14,096 bases of DNA. Source: CBDUUP01 sp965370435. GTDB lineage: Bacteria > Chloroflexota > Anaerolineae > Anaerolineales > UBA11579. Each line of letters opens with the position of its first letter. Position 1 is the first letter of the stretch. The DNA lies in the NCBI GenBank assembly GCA_965370435.1, contig CBDUUP010000080.1, positions 1 through 14,096 of the forward strand, written 5' to 3'. The notes under the pieces were generated by a model, which searched no databases, had not been told where the DNA came from, and saw only the letters and a program-made list of their open reading frames with translations. Shown piece after piece: positions 7,112 to 13,829 of this stretch. The position numbers were made by a program, and so were the translations under genes.

Positions 7112-9163
7112 CTACCGGATAATATCCAGCAAGTGTTCGATGCCTGTCTCCAGCACGGCATCTAACCGGCCCAGGGCGCTGTCCACGGTCACCGGGACTA
7201 CGAGGTCGGGCTGGACGCCGGTTCCCTCTATCAGCAACTGGCCGTCGGGAGTCTCCGACCGCCCGGTGGGGAACTGCATCGAGTAGCCGCCGGGCATTTC
7301 GTACTGCCCCCGCCCAACTTCACCATAGGCCCCCGCGGTCCCGTAATGGCCTACCACGGTGGCGCGCCCATTCTGGATCATGGCGTTGGCGAAGCCTTCG
7401 CATGCGCTGATGCAGTAGGGGCTGACCAGCAGCACGATTGGCCCATCGTAGTACATGGGACCGGGCACGATGCGCGATTGGTAAGGAGAATCCTCGAATT
7501 GGCCGGAAATTTCGTTGTAATAGGAGCGTTGGCCCAAGATGATCTCCTGGTTGAAGAAATATCCGGCAAAGGCCGAGGCCATGCCGCCGCTGCCCCCGAA
7601 GTTGGTGCGCAGGTCAATGATCAGGCCGGGAACTTCGAATTCGATCAATTGGGCGATGTAATGTTCCCAGGTTTGGGCCATGAGATTGTAATCTCCCAGG
7701 AAGGTGTTGATTTGAAGATAGCCCAGTCCTGACTCATCCAGCACTTCCCCCTGCACGGGGAGCATGATCTCGTCTTGCAGGAAGGAGGGCATGGCGGCGA
7801 ACAAGGAGTCGTAATCTACTTCGGAGGCCATAGTCACGGTTTGAACGCTTCCACCGGGGTTCTTGAAGGACACCGTGGCTTCTCCGCCCAGCGGCACCCG
7901 GGTCAGGAAGATGGCTTGCTCCACCCGTTTGTGCTGTTCGGTGGAGTAAGGGCCGAAATATGGTTCCACGGCTCGCAGGGCATCCAGAACCGGCTGTCCA
8001 TTCCAGGTGACGATCTCCGCGCCCACCCTGAATCCAGCCGCCTCTCCAGGGAGACCAGGCAGCACCTGAGTGACGATGACGCGCCCGTCGCTCAGTTCGA
8101 CCACCACCAGGCCAAAGCCGCCGCCCTGTTCTTCGTAAAATACCTGGGCGTCGAATGACACGCCCACATGCCCGTCCGGGATGGCCAAGGTGAAATCGCG
8201 AAGCACGATGTAGTAATCCCGGGTGTTGCGGGCGTTGGCAGCCTGCGGGCCGAACTCGGCGTAGAGCGCGTCCCAGTCTATGCCTTTATCCGCAGTGAAG
8301 GGATATTCGACGCTCACTTTGTCGAACATGGCATCGAAAGCCTCGCCGTAGCCCATCTCTGAGAAATCATTGACCGCCATCTCGCCTTCGATGAGGTCAA
8401 TGACCGGCCGGGCGATCTTATAGATGAAGAATGGCTCTTCGCCAATCTCCACGATGTTGTAGCCGGCTCCAATCCCCTCAACCGGATCATCCTCGGTGAA
8501 GAGCATATTGTCGGGGCCATAGCCAACCGGGAATTGCTGTTGGTCGTCCGGCGACCAGACGATCAAGGTACCGCCGACGATCTCGCCATCTCGTTCCGAG
8601 TCGACGATGGTGGAGGCGTAAGCCCCTGACCATCCGGTGCCGTCCCTCGGCTCCAGGAACGGCCCTCCCCAGGTATTGGACCAATAGGCCACCGCAAAGA
8701 TCATCACGCCGGTATCCTCGCCGCCGTCGTTGTCCACATCCACCAGGGTGCCCTGGGGCGCGGCGGGCAGGCTCAGAGAATAGGTCAGGGTATCGTCCCC
8801 GATCAGTTCGATAGGCCCAATGGTCTGACTTCCTAGAGGGAACTCGAATTCCAGGTTTCGGGCCACGAAACCGGCCTGATCCTCGAGCATCACAAACCCT
8901 GTAGAGACCGAGCTGAGGAAGAAGGGAGAAGTGAACTCGATGGTTCCGCTGACGAAGATCGGTTCATTGGGGTTGGTCGAGACCGGCGCTTCGGTCGGCG
9001 GAGGGAGGGGGATGTCGGTGGGGATTTGGGTTGCCGTGGGCGCGGTGGTTGGTTCGGACAGGGCGGTGGTGGGCGTCTCGGTGGGAGAACTGGTCACACT
9101 GCATGCCAACGATACCAAGATCAAAAAACTGATGAGGTTGAACAATTTGGTTCGCGATTTCAT
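7112..9163 (-). CDS. Membrane-anchored S41-family (C-terminal processing type) peptidase lipoprotein
   Basis: A 683-residue exported protease. The N-terminus is a lipoprotein signal peptide ending in LVSLAC (lipid-bearing C21), then a Thr/Pro/Ser linker to about residue 66. Residues 67-260 form an undefined beta-rich region with an acidic DVDNDGGEDTG (141-152) that could bind calcium, and GYGPDNMLFTEDDP (214-227). A tricorn-like segment follows with IPDGHVGV (H332), then a PDZ-like domain (about 350-445), then the S41 core (about 478-660) with GLIIDLRTNFGG (513-524), the nucleophile motif SACE (S586) and the C-terminal GVQPDLVVPV. S586 with H332 fits the Ser/His type of the family. ATG at 9163 has GGAAAGGAG about 11 bases upstream. 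It is followed by its own terminator. Role: cleavage of proteins or peptides outside the membrane; the substrate is unknown. Confidence 0.9.
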   Translation of the reverse strand: MKSRTKLFNLISFLILVSLACSVTSSPTETPTTALSEPTTAPTATQIPTDIPLPPPTEAPVSTNPNEPIFVSGTIEFTSPFFLSSVSTGFVMLEDQAGFVARNLEFEFPLGSQTIGPIELIGDDTLTYSLSLPAAPQGTLVDVDNDGGEDTGVMIFAVAYWSNTWGGPFLEPRDGTGWSGAYASTIVDSERDGEIVGGTLIVWSPDDQQQFPVGYGPDNMLFTEDDPVEGIGAGYNIVEIGEEPFFIYKIARPVIDLIEGEMAVNDFSEMGYGEAFDAMFDKVSVEYPFTADKGIDWDALYAEFGPQAANARNTRDYYIVLRDFTLAIPDGHVGVSFDAQVFYEEQGGGFGLVVVELSDGRVIVTQVLPGLPGEAAGFRVGAEIVTWNGQPVLDALRAVEPYFGPYSTEQHKRVEQAIFLTRVPLGGEATVSFKNPGGSVQTVTMASEVDYDSLFAAMPSFLQDEIMLPVQGEVLDESGLGYLQINTFLGDYNLMAQTWEHYIAQLIEFEVPGLIIDLRTNFGGSGGMASAFAGYFFNQEIILGQRSYYNEISGQFEDSPYQSRIVPGPMYYDGPIVLLVSPYCISACEGFANAMIQNGRATVVGHYGTAGAYGEVGRGQYEMPGGYSMQFPTGRSETPDGQLLIEGTGVQPDLVVPVTVDSALGRLDAVLETGIEHLLDIIR

Positions 9164-9208
9164 GTTTTTTCAAACTCCTTTCCGTTCAATCAATAAGATA
9201 TTTTTGGA

Positions 9209-9214
9209 AGTATA
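9209..9214 (-). promoter_or_regulatory. -10-like TATACT box upstream of the S41 peptidase gene
   Basis: TATACT on the minus strand about 46 bases before the start codon at 9163, in the 87-base gap after the DsbA-like gene. No good -35 is visible. The same box precedes the two other lipoprotein genes. Confidence 0.4.
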
Positions 9215-9250
9215 CCTCACACATAGGGCGCAGATACTGTGATGTAGTTA

Positions 9251-10030
9251 TCAATCACTCGCTGCCAGAGCCGCTTCAATTTCCTCTCTGAAGAAGGAGA
9301 AGGGCTGGGCGCCGATGATGATTTTCCCGTTGATGACAAAGCCGGGCGTGCCAGAAATCCCCAGGGCCATGCCATCCCGCCGGTCTTGTTCCACGCGGTT
9401 GGTATATTTCTGGCTGAAGAAGCAGTCTTCGAACTCGTCCATGTCCAGGTTCAGGGATTCGGCCAATTCCAGGTAGCCCTGGTTGTTGAAGTCCACCGAG
9501 GCGTCGAGGAACAATCGGTCGTGATACTGCCAGAACATATTTTGGTCTCCGGCGCAGAAGGCGGCCTCCGCCGAGATCTGGGACTGAGCGCCGAACAAGG
9601 CGCCAAAGGCATGGAATTCATAATACAACTGCCCGGTCAGCACGTAGGTCTCTAAAATACGGGGCTGGGTCTCGGCCGCATAGATGCCACACCAGTAGCA
9701 TTGGAAATCAGAGTACTCGATAAAGGTCACCGGCGCATTGGGGTCCCCCAGGGCGCTACCGTTAGCCAGGGCGTATGGAGCGTAGATAGTTGCGGTGATC
9801 GTGGGGGTGAGGGAGGGTGTCGACGTCCAGGGTACCGGGGTCAGGGTCGGCGTCCAGACCACCAGGGTGGCTGTTATGGTGATGGTGGGCGGGGCCGGGG
9901 TCGGTTCTTCCGGTACGGGGGTATCGGTGGGGGTCGGTTCTATTAAAGCGCTGGTGACCCTCTGGCAGGAGAGCGCAAGCAGGATCAATAGACCAATGAC
10001 TATTGCAGGAACCTGTTTTCGATATTTCAT
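9251..10030 (-). CDS. DsbA-like thioredoxin-fold lipoprotein
   Basis: A 259-residue exported thiol-disulfide protein. The signal peptide MKYRKQVPAIVIGLLILLAL ends in a lipobox with C22. A Pro/Thr linker runs to about residue 90. The catalytic domain begins at GDPNAPVTFIEYSDFQ, with active site C111-Y-W-C114, and later the cis-proline loop SGTPGFVING (P229). This is the DsbA/DSBA_4 type that oxidises or shuffles disulfides in exported proteins; the order of motifs and spacing are normal. C159 and C203 may form an extra structural disulfide. I chose ATG at 10030 because AGGAGG lies five bases upstream and the signal peptide starts there; an open frame extends 49 codons further without signal or ribosome site. 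It sits between a propeller lipoprotein and an S41 protease, so it may serve folding of exported proteins in the same cluster (inference). Confidence 0.9.
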   Translation of the reverse strand: MKYRKQVPAIVIGLLILLALSCQRVTSALIEPTPTDTPVPEEPTPAPPTITITATLVVWTPTLTPVPWTSTPSLTPTITATIYAPYALANGSALGDPNAPVTFIEYSDFQCYWCGIYAAETQPRILETYVLTGQLYYEFHAFGALFGAQSQISAEAAFCAGDQNMFWQYHDRLFLDASVDFNNQGYLELAESLNLDMDEFEDCFFSQKYTNRVEQDRRDGMALGISGTPGFVINGKIIIGAQPFSFFREEIEAALAASD

Positions 10031-10035
10031 GGAGG

Positions 10036-10041
10036 CCTCCT
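10036..10041 (-). promoter_or_regulatory. Ribosome binding site deciding the start at 10030
   Basis: AGGAGG on the minus strand, five bases before ATG. It overlaps a 10-base perfect palindrome GGAGGCCTCC (10031-10040), so the site could pair with itself only weakly. Confidence 0.8.
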
Positions 10042-10078
10042 CGGTGCGGTGAGAGATCTGTGTAAAATTGCTGCCAAT

Positions 10079-10107
10079 AGTATACCCGCTGCTTACTAAA
10101 AACCCAA
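10079..10107 (-). promoter_or_regulatory. Candidate promoter of the DsbA-like gene
   Basis: TTGGGT (10102-10107) and TATACT (10079-10084) on the minus strand with a 17-base spacer, about 50 bases before the start at 10030 and inside the 109-base gap after the propeller gene. Confidence 0.5.
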
Positions 10108-10139
10108 TACCCAGTTTGTGTCTACAATGTCTTGTTCTT

Positions 10140-11231
10140 CTACGGCCCCCAGCGAGGCTGCCAATCGCAGTATTCATTGTCAGTCAGCCGCCGAATTTCG
10201 GTCCCATCCATGCGCATGACGTAGATCTCACAGCCGTCCTCATCCCCATACTTGTCCCGGTAGGAGGTGAAGGCGATCCATTGGCCGGAGGGTGAAAAAC
10301 TGGGGGCCAGGTAGTTGCCGCCATCACCGGTGATGAGGCGGAAATTTTCCCCGTCCCGGTCTATCAAGAAGATGTCCCAATGCCAGCGCTGCCCGACGTA
10401 GGAGGCCAGGGTCCGCCCGTCCGGGGACCAATCGCTGCGCCCCCGTATGCGCTTCACGCCTCCGTAATCGGCATAGACCTGAGTTACTGTCCGAATATCC
10501 GAGCCATCCAGGTTCATGATATATAACTCGACCTGATCTAGATGGCCTACCCAGGCCTTATCTGAGGCGAACAGGATCTCTTGGCTATCTGGAGACCAGG
10601 CCGGGTCCCAGGCATTCCATCCCTGGCCGGATATTTGGCGGGGGCTGCTGCCGTCCCGGTTCATCAGCCAAAGGTAGCGGAAATCCCCCACTGTGCGATA
10701 AAAGACGATTAACTCTCCATTGGGAGAGATCGCCGGAGCATAAGAGTCGCCTAGAGTGGTCAGCCGGGTCTGGTTTCCGGCCAGGTCCATCTCGTAGATC
10801 TCATACTCCCCGCTCATACTGGAATCGAATACCACCCGCTGTCCATCCGGGGATAAGGAAGCGCCCCCGTGGTTGGCTTGATCGTCACTGGTCAACCGCC
10901 GCCAATTGGAACCGTCTGGGTCAATGATGCAAATCTGGTTGCGCCCTACATCTTCGGATATCTGGCAGGCGAAGACGATCTTCCCGGTCGGGCTGGAGGG
11001 CGTAGGCGTCAAGGTCGGCGTAAATAATTCTGTCGTCGTCCACGGCAATTGGGTAGCGCTTGGCGTCCAGTTCACCAGAGTTGATGTCTGGGTTAGACCT
11101 GGCGGAACCGGTGTAGATTCATCCCGTCCAGGCGATTGGGTGGGGGAGGCGAAGCTGAATGGCTGGCATGCTATGGATACCAGAATAAATGTCCCTATTA
11201 CGTTTAACATCGTTTTTCTGCTTGGTTCCAT
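10140..11231 (-). CDS. TolB/PD40-like beta-propeller lipoprotein
   Basis: A 363-residue exported lipoprotein. The signal peptide ends in LVSIAC (C22); a Pro/Thr/Ser linker spans about 23-82. The rest is a six-bladed propeller of the TolB C-terminal (WD40-like PD40) kind: five SP(D/N/S)G or SPDS turns at 127-130, 169-172, 213-216, 269-272 and 313-316, each followed by a hydrophobic strand and, in most blades, an (I/L)-Y/W-(I/L/V)-M-x-x-D/R-G segment, plus a closing WQPRW at 357-361. Propellers of this kind bind peptides, other proteins or ligands; no enzymatic residues are visible. ATG at 11231 has GAGGAG five bases upstream. It is the first gene of the minus-strand envelope cluster. Its linker is similar to that of the DsbA-like protein. 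It is not proposed to be the Tol-Pal TolB itself, as no tol genes are near. Confidence 0.88.
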   Translation of the reverse strand: MEPSRKTMLNVIGTFILVSIACQPFSFASPTQSPGRDESTPVPPGLTQTSTLVNWTPSATQLPWTTTELFTPTLTPTPSSPTGKIVFACQISEDVGRNQICIIDPDGSNWRRLTSDDQANHGGASLSPDGQRVVFDSSMSGEYEIYEMDLAGNQTRLTTLGDSYAPAISPNGELIVFYRTVGDFRYLWLMNRDGSSPRQISGQGWNAWDPAWSPDSQEILFASDKAWVGHLDQVELYIMNLDGSDIRTVTQVYADYGGVKRIRGRSDWSPDGRTLASYVGQRWHWDIFLIDRDGENFRLITGDGGNYLAPSFSPSGQWIAFTSYRDKYGDEDGCEIYVMRMDGTEIRRLTDNEYCDWQPRWGP

Positions 11232-11264
11232 TCTCGCTCCTCAATAGTACATCATCTTCCGGGT

Positions 11265-11270
11265 AGTATA
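11265..11270 (-). promoter_or_regulatory. -10-like TATACT box upstream of the propeller lipoprotein gene
   Basis: TATACT on the minus strand, 34 bases before the start at 11231, part of the 8-base palindrome AGTATACT (11265-11272). No clear -35. Confidence 0.4.
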
Positions 11271-11339
11271 CTCTCAGTTTACGGGAAGTGGAGCGGCCTC
11301 TTTTTCCTTTGGAGGGTTCAGATGATAGCTAGTTAAAGG

Positions 11340-11362
11340 GAGACGCCCCACCGGGGCGTCTC
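11340..11362. repeat. GC-rich hairpin repeat in the divergent intergenic region
   Basis: GAGACGCCCC/GGGGCGTCTC forms a perfect 10-bp stem on a 3-base loop (ACC), followed by TCTACGG. It has no T-run and stands between two divergent genes, so it is not a terminator. From memory, very similar GAGACGC-type hairpins flanked by TCTAC occur as dispersed intergenic repeats in cyanobacteria and Chloroflexota; this could not be checked. Confidence 0.6.
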
Positions 11363-11442
11363 TACGGAGGTATTCAGGTTGGACAGGCAAACTCGATTTT
11401 TCGATCACATCATTCGAAATGAGACCAGCCCCTAATCACCCA

Positions 11443-11451
11443 TGATATAAT
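11443..11451 (+). promoter_or_regulatory. Extended -10 promoter of the DUF169 gene
   Basis: TGATATAAT matches the extended -10 consensus (TGnTATAAT). There is no good -35, as is common for this class. The predicted start of transcription is about 40 bases before ATG at 11498. Confidence 0.6.
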
Positions 11452-11497
11452 CCCATCCTAAATTCCCATTAACGACCCAATTACTGAGAGATGATCT

Positions 11498-12295
11498 ATG
11501 CAGCCTAAAGAACTCTACGAAATCTTGAACCAACACCTCCACCCGGACACATTCCCCGTCGCCGTGCGCATGGTTCCACCGGGGGAGGAGCTTCCCTCCC
11601 GGACCAAACGCCCCAACCGGGATATGAACCTCCAGGTCACCATCTGCCAGGGGGTGGCATTCTCCCGGCGCTATGGCTGGGTGATGGCTGTGGGGGACGA
11701 GGACCTATCCTGCCCGTTGGCGGCGGCGGTGTTTGGCTTCCGCCCCATGCTGGATTACATGGCCAAGGGACATGCCTGCTACCAGATGTACACCGAGACC
11801 CTGGAAGGAGGCCAGAACACCGAGGCGGAAGTTGAAAGCGTCCCCCATAAAACCTATGACTACGTCCTCAGCGCGCCGCTTCACCGCACGGCTTTCGAAC
11901 CGGAGGTGATCGTCGTATATGGCAACGCGGCTCAGGTGATGCGCCTCAACGTCGCCGCCTTGTGGAAAGAGGGCGGGCGGATACATTCCTCCTTCTCCGG
12001 CCGGATTGACTGCTCCGATGAGATCCTGGTGCCTCTCCGCACTCAGAAGCCGGAGGTCATCCTCCCTTGCTACGGCGACCGAGTCTTCGCCCAGACCCAA
12101 GACCACGAGATGGCCTTCTCCTTCCCCTGGGCCTGGGCGGAGCGCATCGTTGAAGGGTTGGAAGGCACCCATAAGGGCGGCGTCCGCTACCCCATCCCCT
12201 CCTTCTTGAGCTTCAATCCCCAATTCCCCAAGCACTATTACAAGATGGATGAACTCTGGGAAGAGCAGGGCGACCTGCCCCCCAAGGTATCTTGA
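11498..12295 (+). CDS. DUF169 family protein
   Basis: A 265-residue cytoplasmic protein without signal peptide or membrane segment. I place it in DUF169 (PF02596), a family without established function, from PVAVRMV (20-26), the cysteine motif SCPLAAAVFGF (71-81), GNAAQVMRL (142-150) and CYGDRVFAQTQDHEMAFSFP (191-210). Five cysteines (50, 72, 94, 172, 191), of which 72 and 191 lie in the conserved blocks, would suit metal or iron-sulfur binding, but this is a guess. Start ATG at 11498 has GAGAG some eight bases upstream. The phosphoglucose/phosphomannose isomerase gene follows after 81 bases on the same strand and may be co-transcribed, but this gives no clear hint of function. Confidence 0.8.
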   Translation: MQPKELYEILNQHLHPDTFPVAVRMVPPGEELPSRTKRPNRDMNLQVTICQGVAFSRRYGWVMAVGDEDLSCPLAAAVFGFRPMLDYMAKGHACYQMYTETLEGGQNTEAEVESVPHKTYDYVLSAPLHRTAFEPEVIVVYGNAAQVMRLNVAALWKEGGRIHSSFSGRIDCSDEILVPLRTQKPEVILPCYGDRVFAQTQDHEMAFSFPWAWAERIVEGLEGTHKGGVRYPIPSFLSFNPQFPKHYYKMDELWEEQGDLPPKVS

Positions 12296-12328
12296 ATTGA
12301 ATCGAAGGGGGAGATTGGGATAAGATTG

Positions 12329-12334
12329 TATAAT
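12329..12334 (+). promoter_or_regulatory. Possible -10 box of the isomerase gene
   Basis: TATAAT 43 bases before the start codon at 12377, in the 81-base gap after the DUF169 gene. No -35 at the right distance, so this is tentative; read-through from the DUF169 gene is an alternative. Confidence 0.3.
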
Positions 12335-12376
12335 ATTGAGTGAATAAAATCTTCCCCTAATAAATAGGAAAGCGAT

Positions 12377-13435
12377 ATGAACCTTGATGATCTGAAGGCT
12401 TTCAAAGAAATTGACACCCAGGATATGCTGGCTTCCATTGACGGCTTGCCGGACCAACTGCAAACCGCCTGGGATTTGGGGCAAAACCTGCCGCTGCCCG
12501 CTGCGGAGAGCATCCAATCGGTTTTGGTGGCTGGGATGGGGGGGTCGGCTATCGGGGCTGACCTGCTGTCCGCTTACGCCGCAGCGCAGGGGAAAGCGCC
12601 AATCTTCGTCAACCGGGATTACGACCTGCCCGCCTGGGCCAATGGCCCGGAGACGCTGGCAGTCGCTTCCTCCCATTCGGGCAACACCGAGGAGACGCTA
12701 TCGGCCTTTGGGCAGGCGGTTGAGCGTAATTGTCGGGTCGTTGTTGCCACGACTGGCGGTAAATTGGCCGAGGCTGCTGGGAAAGCTGGCGCGCCGGTCT
12801 GGAAATTCGAACATAAGGGGCAGCCCCGGGCGGCGGTGGGGTTCTCCTTTGGGCTGCTGCTGGCCCTGTTGGCTCGGTTAGGATTGATCCCTGACCCGGA
12901 GGAGGAACTCCGGGGCGCGGTGGAGGCCATGCGGGTTCAACAAGCGACTATTAACGCTGAGATGACGGCCGCCAAAAACCCTGCCAAGCGGGTGGCCGGT
13001 CAACTGGTGGGGCGGTGGGTGACGGTGTTCGGGTCGGGGATTCTGGCCCCGGTGGCCCGGCGATGGAAGAATCAGATCAGCGAAATTTCCAAAGCCTGGG
13101 CGGGTTTCGAGATTCTGCCTGAAGCGGACCACAACACCGTGGCCGGGATCGTGCAGCCGGAGGAACTCTTTGGGCGTTCGATGAACGTTTTCTTGCACTC
13201 CCCCGCCGACCATTCCCGCAACCAACTGAGAGGGGAATTAACCCGAAAGATATTCATGCTGGAAGGGCTGAACACCGACTTCGTGGAGGCCCAGGGCGAT
13301 ACGGCCCTCGCCAATCTGTGGACGGCCCTGCACTTCGGCGATTACGTGTCTTATTACCTGGCGATGGCCTACGGGGAAGACCCCGGCCCGGTGCCAGCCA
13401 TCGAGATGTTGAAGAAGGATTTGGCGGAGGCTTGA
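12377..13435 (+). CDS. Bifunctional phosphoglucose/phosphomannose isomerase (SIS domain)
   Basis: A 352-residue cytoplasmic enzyme interconverting glucose 6-phosphate or mannose 6-phosphate with fructose 6-phosphate. It has the compact archaeal/bacterial bifunctional architecture, not the larger classical Pgi. Seen in order: the sugar-phosphate motif AGMGGSAIGAD (52-62), SHSGNTEET (99-107) of the SIS domain, a second SIS half with VFGSG (217-221), KNQISE (231-236), the active-site region FEILPEADHNTVAG (244-257) with an acid residue and H252, and the C-terminal IEMLKKDLA with the expected lysine. The length is usual for the family. ATG at 12377 has AGGA seven bases upstream. It links glycolysis with mannose and polysaccharide precursors. 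It ends just before a strong bidirectional terminator. Confidence 0.93.
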   Translation: MNLDDLKAFKEIDTQDMLASIDGLPDQLQTAWDLGQNLPLPAAESIQSVLVAGMGGSAIGADLLSAYAAAQGKAPIFVNRDYDLPAWANGPETLAVASSHSGNTEETLSAFGQAVERNCRVVVATTGGKLAEAAGKAGAPVWKFEHKGQPRAAVGFSFGLLLALLARLGLIPDPEEELRGAVEAMRVQQATINAEMTAAKNPAKRVAGQLVGRWVTVFGSGILAPVARRWKNQISEISKAWAGFEILPEADHNTVAGIVQPEELFGRSMNVFLHSPADHSRNQLRGELTRKIFMLEGLNTDFVEAQGDTALANLWTALHFGDYVSYYLAMAYGEDPGPVPAIEMLKKDLAEA

Positions 13436-13467
13436 TAACCGGGAGGTTAGATTTCCTTGAATAGAAA

Positions 13468-13494
13468 AGACCCCGGCAAATGGCCGGGGTCTTA
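13468..13494. terminator. Bidirectional terminator between convergent genes
   Basis: A perfect 11-bp stem (AAGACCCCGGC/GCCGGGGTCTT) with a 5-base loop, 32 bases past the stop of the isomerase gene and 18 bases past the stop of the pspC-type gene. On the minus strand it is followed by TTCTATTC after the stem's own TCTT, on the plus strand by AAATC, so it should work best for the minus-strand gene. Confidence 0.85.
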
Positions 13495-13512
13495 AATCAT
13501 GCGCCAAGACGG

Positions 13513-13731
13513 TTATTCTGCGTCCTTGGCGTCCCCTAGCGGTTCTTCGGGTACCAATATCAACATCGCCAGATATATCAATAAACCAGACCCGCCGAAA
13601 ACAACCGCCAGCACAAACAGCAGCCTCACCACGGTGGGATCGATCCCGGTATAGTCCCCGACGCCGCCCGCCACCCCTGCGATCATCCGTTCCTCGCGTG
13701 AGCGATATAATTTTTTCACTTCAGTAGACAT
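13513..13731 (-). CDS. PspC-domain small membrane protein
   Basis: A 72-residue protein made almost entirely of a PspC domain: KKLYRSREERMIAGVAGGVG (6-25), then DYTGIDPTVVRLLFVL and one or two membrane-spanning stretches (about 36-60) with LIYLAMLILVPEEP at the end. In enterobacteria PspC is an inner-membrane partner of the phage-shock stress response; stand-alone small PspC proteins are common in other phyla, where the role is mostly unknown. No pspA or pspB is in this window. I chose ATG at 13731 because AAGGAG lies seven bases upstream; a longer frame from 13803 would add 24 residues without any ribosome site. A TATACT box sits about 30 bases upstream, and a cluster of AACGTT motifs lies beyond it. 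Confidence 0.9.
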   Translation of the reverse strand: MSTEVKKLYRSREERMIAGVAGGVGDYTGIDPTVVRLLFVLAVVFGGSGLLIYLAMLILVPEEPLGDAKDAE

Positions 13732-13738
13732 TTCATTT

Positions 13739-13744
13739 CTCCTT
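13739..13744 (-). promoter_or_regulatory. Ribosome binding site deciding the start at 13731
   Basis: AAGGAG on the minus strand with seven bases to ATG. It rules out the longer reading, whose start lies upstream of this site. Confidence 0.8.
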
Positions 13745-13761
13745 AATTGGGTTGTTCTATT

Positions 13762-13767
13762 AGTATA
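13762..13767 (-). promoter_or_regulatory. -10-like TATACT box of the pspC-type gene
   Basis: TATACT on the minus strand within GCGTATATACTAAT, about 31 bases before the start codon. No strong -35 is visible, which fits activator-dependent control. Confidence 0.45.
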
Positions 13768-13796
13768 TACGCAAAGCATACCCAAAGGTTGCAAAG

Positions 13797-13829
13797 CGTT
13801 CAACGTTTAACGTTAGAACGATGAACGTT
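13797..13829. promoter_or_regulatory. AACGTT cluster, candidate regulator site upstream of the pspC-type gene
   Basis: AACGTT, itself a palindrome, occurs at 13802-13807, 13809-13814 and 13824-13829. The first two are flanked by the outer arms CGTTC (13797-13801) and GAACG (13816-13820), giving a nearly symmetric 24-base element. It lies just upstream of the expected -35 region of the pspC-type promoter. Confidence 0.4.

Noticed and set aside
11705..12676. Minus-strand open frame of 323 codons
   Set aside because: It is antisense to two real plus-strand genes (DUF169 and the isomerase) and crosses the gap between them.
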